In this document: positions 5,367 to 6,834 of the stretch, in pieces
How the letters are laid out: each line of letters opens with the position of its first letter
Numbering within the stretch: the stretch's first letter is position 1
Assembly (NCBI GenBank): GCA_016840385.1
Contig: JAEOSL010000149.1
Coordinates: forward strand, 1-6,834
Source of the DNA: Candidatus Thorarchaeota archaeon
Lineage (GTDB): Archaea; Asgardarchaeota; Thorarchaeia; Thorarchaeales; Thorarchaeaceae
DNA: 6,834 nucleotides
Direction of reading: 5' to 3'
The notes under the pieces: model-generated
Seen by the model: only the letters and a program-made list of their open reading frames with translations
Told to the model about the DNA's origin: nothing
Database searches by the model: none
Position numbers and translations under genes: made by a program

Positions 5367-6834
5367 ATGGATATAACAACAAAGGTAATGCTTAAGCATC
5401 CGATGCAGCTTTTCAAGATTGCAACTTTGCTAGTTATGGTTTCTGTGCCTTTGATTAGCATCACGATGACTGACTATTTGAGCTATGCGGCATTCTTCAA
5501 TACTGACAACCACAATCGATTTGAATTTCAGATGTCCCCCTATGAAGAGGAAATATTCAACGAAACCGATACTCTTACTGCACAGATGTCTACATTGGGT
5601 TTTTGCAAAGATATAGAGATATTCTATCTAACATTGGTTTCGTCCGAAGTGACTACTTCTAGTACAAATATTGCCTCCAACCTACTACTTGTAGGTCTAT
5701 CGAATCTTGAAACAATTTCTGGTAATTTAGATAATGATTCAATTGGAATTCTGGATACAGATGCTGCAATGTATAATCTGTCAATATCTGACAGCTTAAA
5801 CATATCTGGTTGGAGCCCATCATATCTTCCTATTGGTGCAGTTGTCGATGTGCCCACAGAAACCATTGGTCAAATTAAAGGAATTTTCTCTCGATTTGGC
5901 AGACCAACAAATTACTTTTCATTATATGGAAATATAGCCACCATAAGAGGATTGGCTGTCAAGCACAACATTGTTGGCGATGAGTCAGATATTGGCCGCT
6001 TTCTACATATCAAGGGTAATTTGGAACTATCGGAAGCCAATGGATCTACAATTCCAGAAATTGAAACATCAATTGAAAGTGATTTAAGCGGCATAGAATC
6101 CATAATTAATCCTTATGGAACAACTGGTCGAGCTTGGACACCACTTGATACACTGGAAGTAATAGAACGGGAATATGCACTACTGGATAGAGATACGCTT
6201 GTTATAATCTGGCCTGCAATCATGTTGTCAATACTCTTTCTTTACCTTGCATTGTGGACAATGACCCTAATGCGAAGAGGAGATTTTTCCTTGCTATCAA
6301 TTAGAGGTGCAAGACGATCCCAAATTATTCATGCAGTTCTTGTTACTGATATCATTGTTGCAGTTGTAGGAGGACTCTTGAGTATTCCATTTGGTGCATT
6401 GGTTTCCATCTTGATACTTGGTGCATCTTCAACTTGGAATGGATTTGCGTGGCTTATCTTTGTTTTTCAGGAACCACTCCTTCTTATAATTGGCGTTACA
6501 ACATTCAGTTTCATTGCTGTATTTGGTGTTACTTACTCAACTCTTTCAATCGTAAAAACATCTAGATCTATCCAAGGTATGAATGATATTGTTTCATCCG
6601 CTTTCAAAAGAATGGGGAACTATTCAGCCATCCTATTCCTTTTGATACCCATCATAGTGCTAGTAGATACCGTACTTAACTTTCCATTGTTGAATCTAAT
6701 CGTTTCAACAGGACAAGCAAGTCCGAGTTTTCAGATAGTAGGAATATTGCTCATGTATCTGAATTTATTTTTGATTTTTCTCAGTCCATTGATGATAGGG
6801 TATAGCATATCCATGTTATCTTATAGATGGCATC
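5367..6834 (+). CDS. FtsX/MacB-type (ABC3) ABC transporter permease, 3' end cut by window
   Basis: The frame is open from the ATG at 5367 to the right edge: 489 codons, no stop reached. Membrane layout: TM1 about 16-34; a large extracytoplasmic domain 35-277 with several N-x-S/T sequons; TM2 about 278-299; TM3 about 322-350; TM4 about 369-392; TM5 about 418-437; TM6 about 455-480. After TM2 the cytoplasmic segment LMRRGDFSLLSIRGARRSQI (301-320) is the characteristic FtsX coupling region, where family members have R-R-x-x-[IF]-x-[LI]-[LM]-[RK]-x-[LI]-G-A-x-[RK]. The GG-L-containing helix that follows also fits. TM5 and TM6 after the first FtsX core suggest a duplicated form whose second half lies beyond the window. 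Such permeases work with a LolD/MacB-type ATPase in lipoprotein or macrolide export, or in mechanotransmission to cell-surface enzymes. No ATPase is visible here, so substrate and direction are unknown. The call to superfamily is firm. Confidence 0.88.
   Translation, partial: MDITTKVMLKHPMQLFKIATLLVMVSVPLISITMTDYLSYAAFFNTDNHNRFEFQMSPYEEEIFNETDTLTAQMSTLGFCKDIEIFYLTLVSSEVTTSSTNIASNLLLVGLSNLETISGNLDNDSIGILDTDAAMYNLSISDSLNISGWSPSYLPIGAVVDVPTETIGQIKGIFSRFGRPTNYFSLYGNIATIRGLAVKHNIVGDESDIGRFLHIKGNLELSEANGSTIPEIETSIESDLSGIESIINPYGTTGRAWTPLDTLEVIEREYALLDRDTLVIIWPAIMLSILFLYLALWTMTLMRRGDFSLLSIRGARRSQIIHAVLVTDIIVAVVGGLLSIPFGALVSILILGASSTWNGFAWLIFVFQEPLLLIIGVTTFSFIAVFGVTYSTLSIVKTSRSIQGMNDIVSSAFKRMGNYSAILFLLIPIIVLVDTVLNFPLLNLIVSTGQASPSFQIVGILLMYLNLFLIFLSPLMIGYSISMLSYRWH

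Noticed and set aside
5624..6103. Two minus-strand frames inside the permease gene
   Set aside because: Antisense to a continuous FtsX-like frame with clear membrane segments.

Overview
The window looks archaeal. TATA-like boxes precede two of the genes, two starts follow clear Shine-Dalgarno sites, TTG/GTG starts are likely, and one protein has an archaeal-type architecture (an N-terminal CxxC/CxxC zinc ribbon followed by winged-helix-like segments). I lean weakly towards an Asgard/Thorarchaeia-like or related mesophilic lineage. That is an impression from protein style and moderate GC, and no marker gene is present to prove it. I see no rRNA, tRNA or CRISPR array.

Layout from left to right: (1) positions 1-2828 hold one very long plus-strand gene for a cytoplasmic protein of about 937 residues. 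I cannot assign it to a family, and its true start may lie beyond the left edge. (2) After a 77-base gap comes a convergent minus-strand gene (2906-3619) for a small zinc-ribbon protein with probable tandem winged helices, likely a transcription- or nucleic-acid-associated factor. (3) Positions 3620-4024 are a 405-base non-genic island. It contains the decayed C-terminal zinc-ribbon/RuvC end of a TnpB-type (IS200/IS605 OrfB) protein on the minus strand, flanked by the promoters of the neighbouring genes, which point away from each other. (4) Positions 4025-5242 encode a secreted, unusually tryptophan-rich protein of unknown function with its own promoter and a strong ribosome binding site. It is closed by a perfect 10-bp hairpin plus T-run terminator. 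(5) From 5367 to the right edge runs the first 489 codons of an FtsX/MacB-type (ABC3) ABC transporter permease, cut by the window end and still open there.

The left part (genes 1 and 2) reads at roughly 47% GC in the lines I counted. Sampled lines in the right part (genes 3 and 4) were much lower, at 25% and 37%. The change falls around the TnpB remnant. The two right-hand genes act at or outside the membrane, the two left-hand genes inside the cell, and nothing in the sequence ties all four into one pathway. The terminator between genes 3 and 4 argues that they are at most loosely co-transcribed. The main candidates for undescribed biology are the 937-residue orphan and the Trp-rich secreted protein beside an FtsX-like permease. 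Neither amounts to a demonstrated new system.
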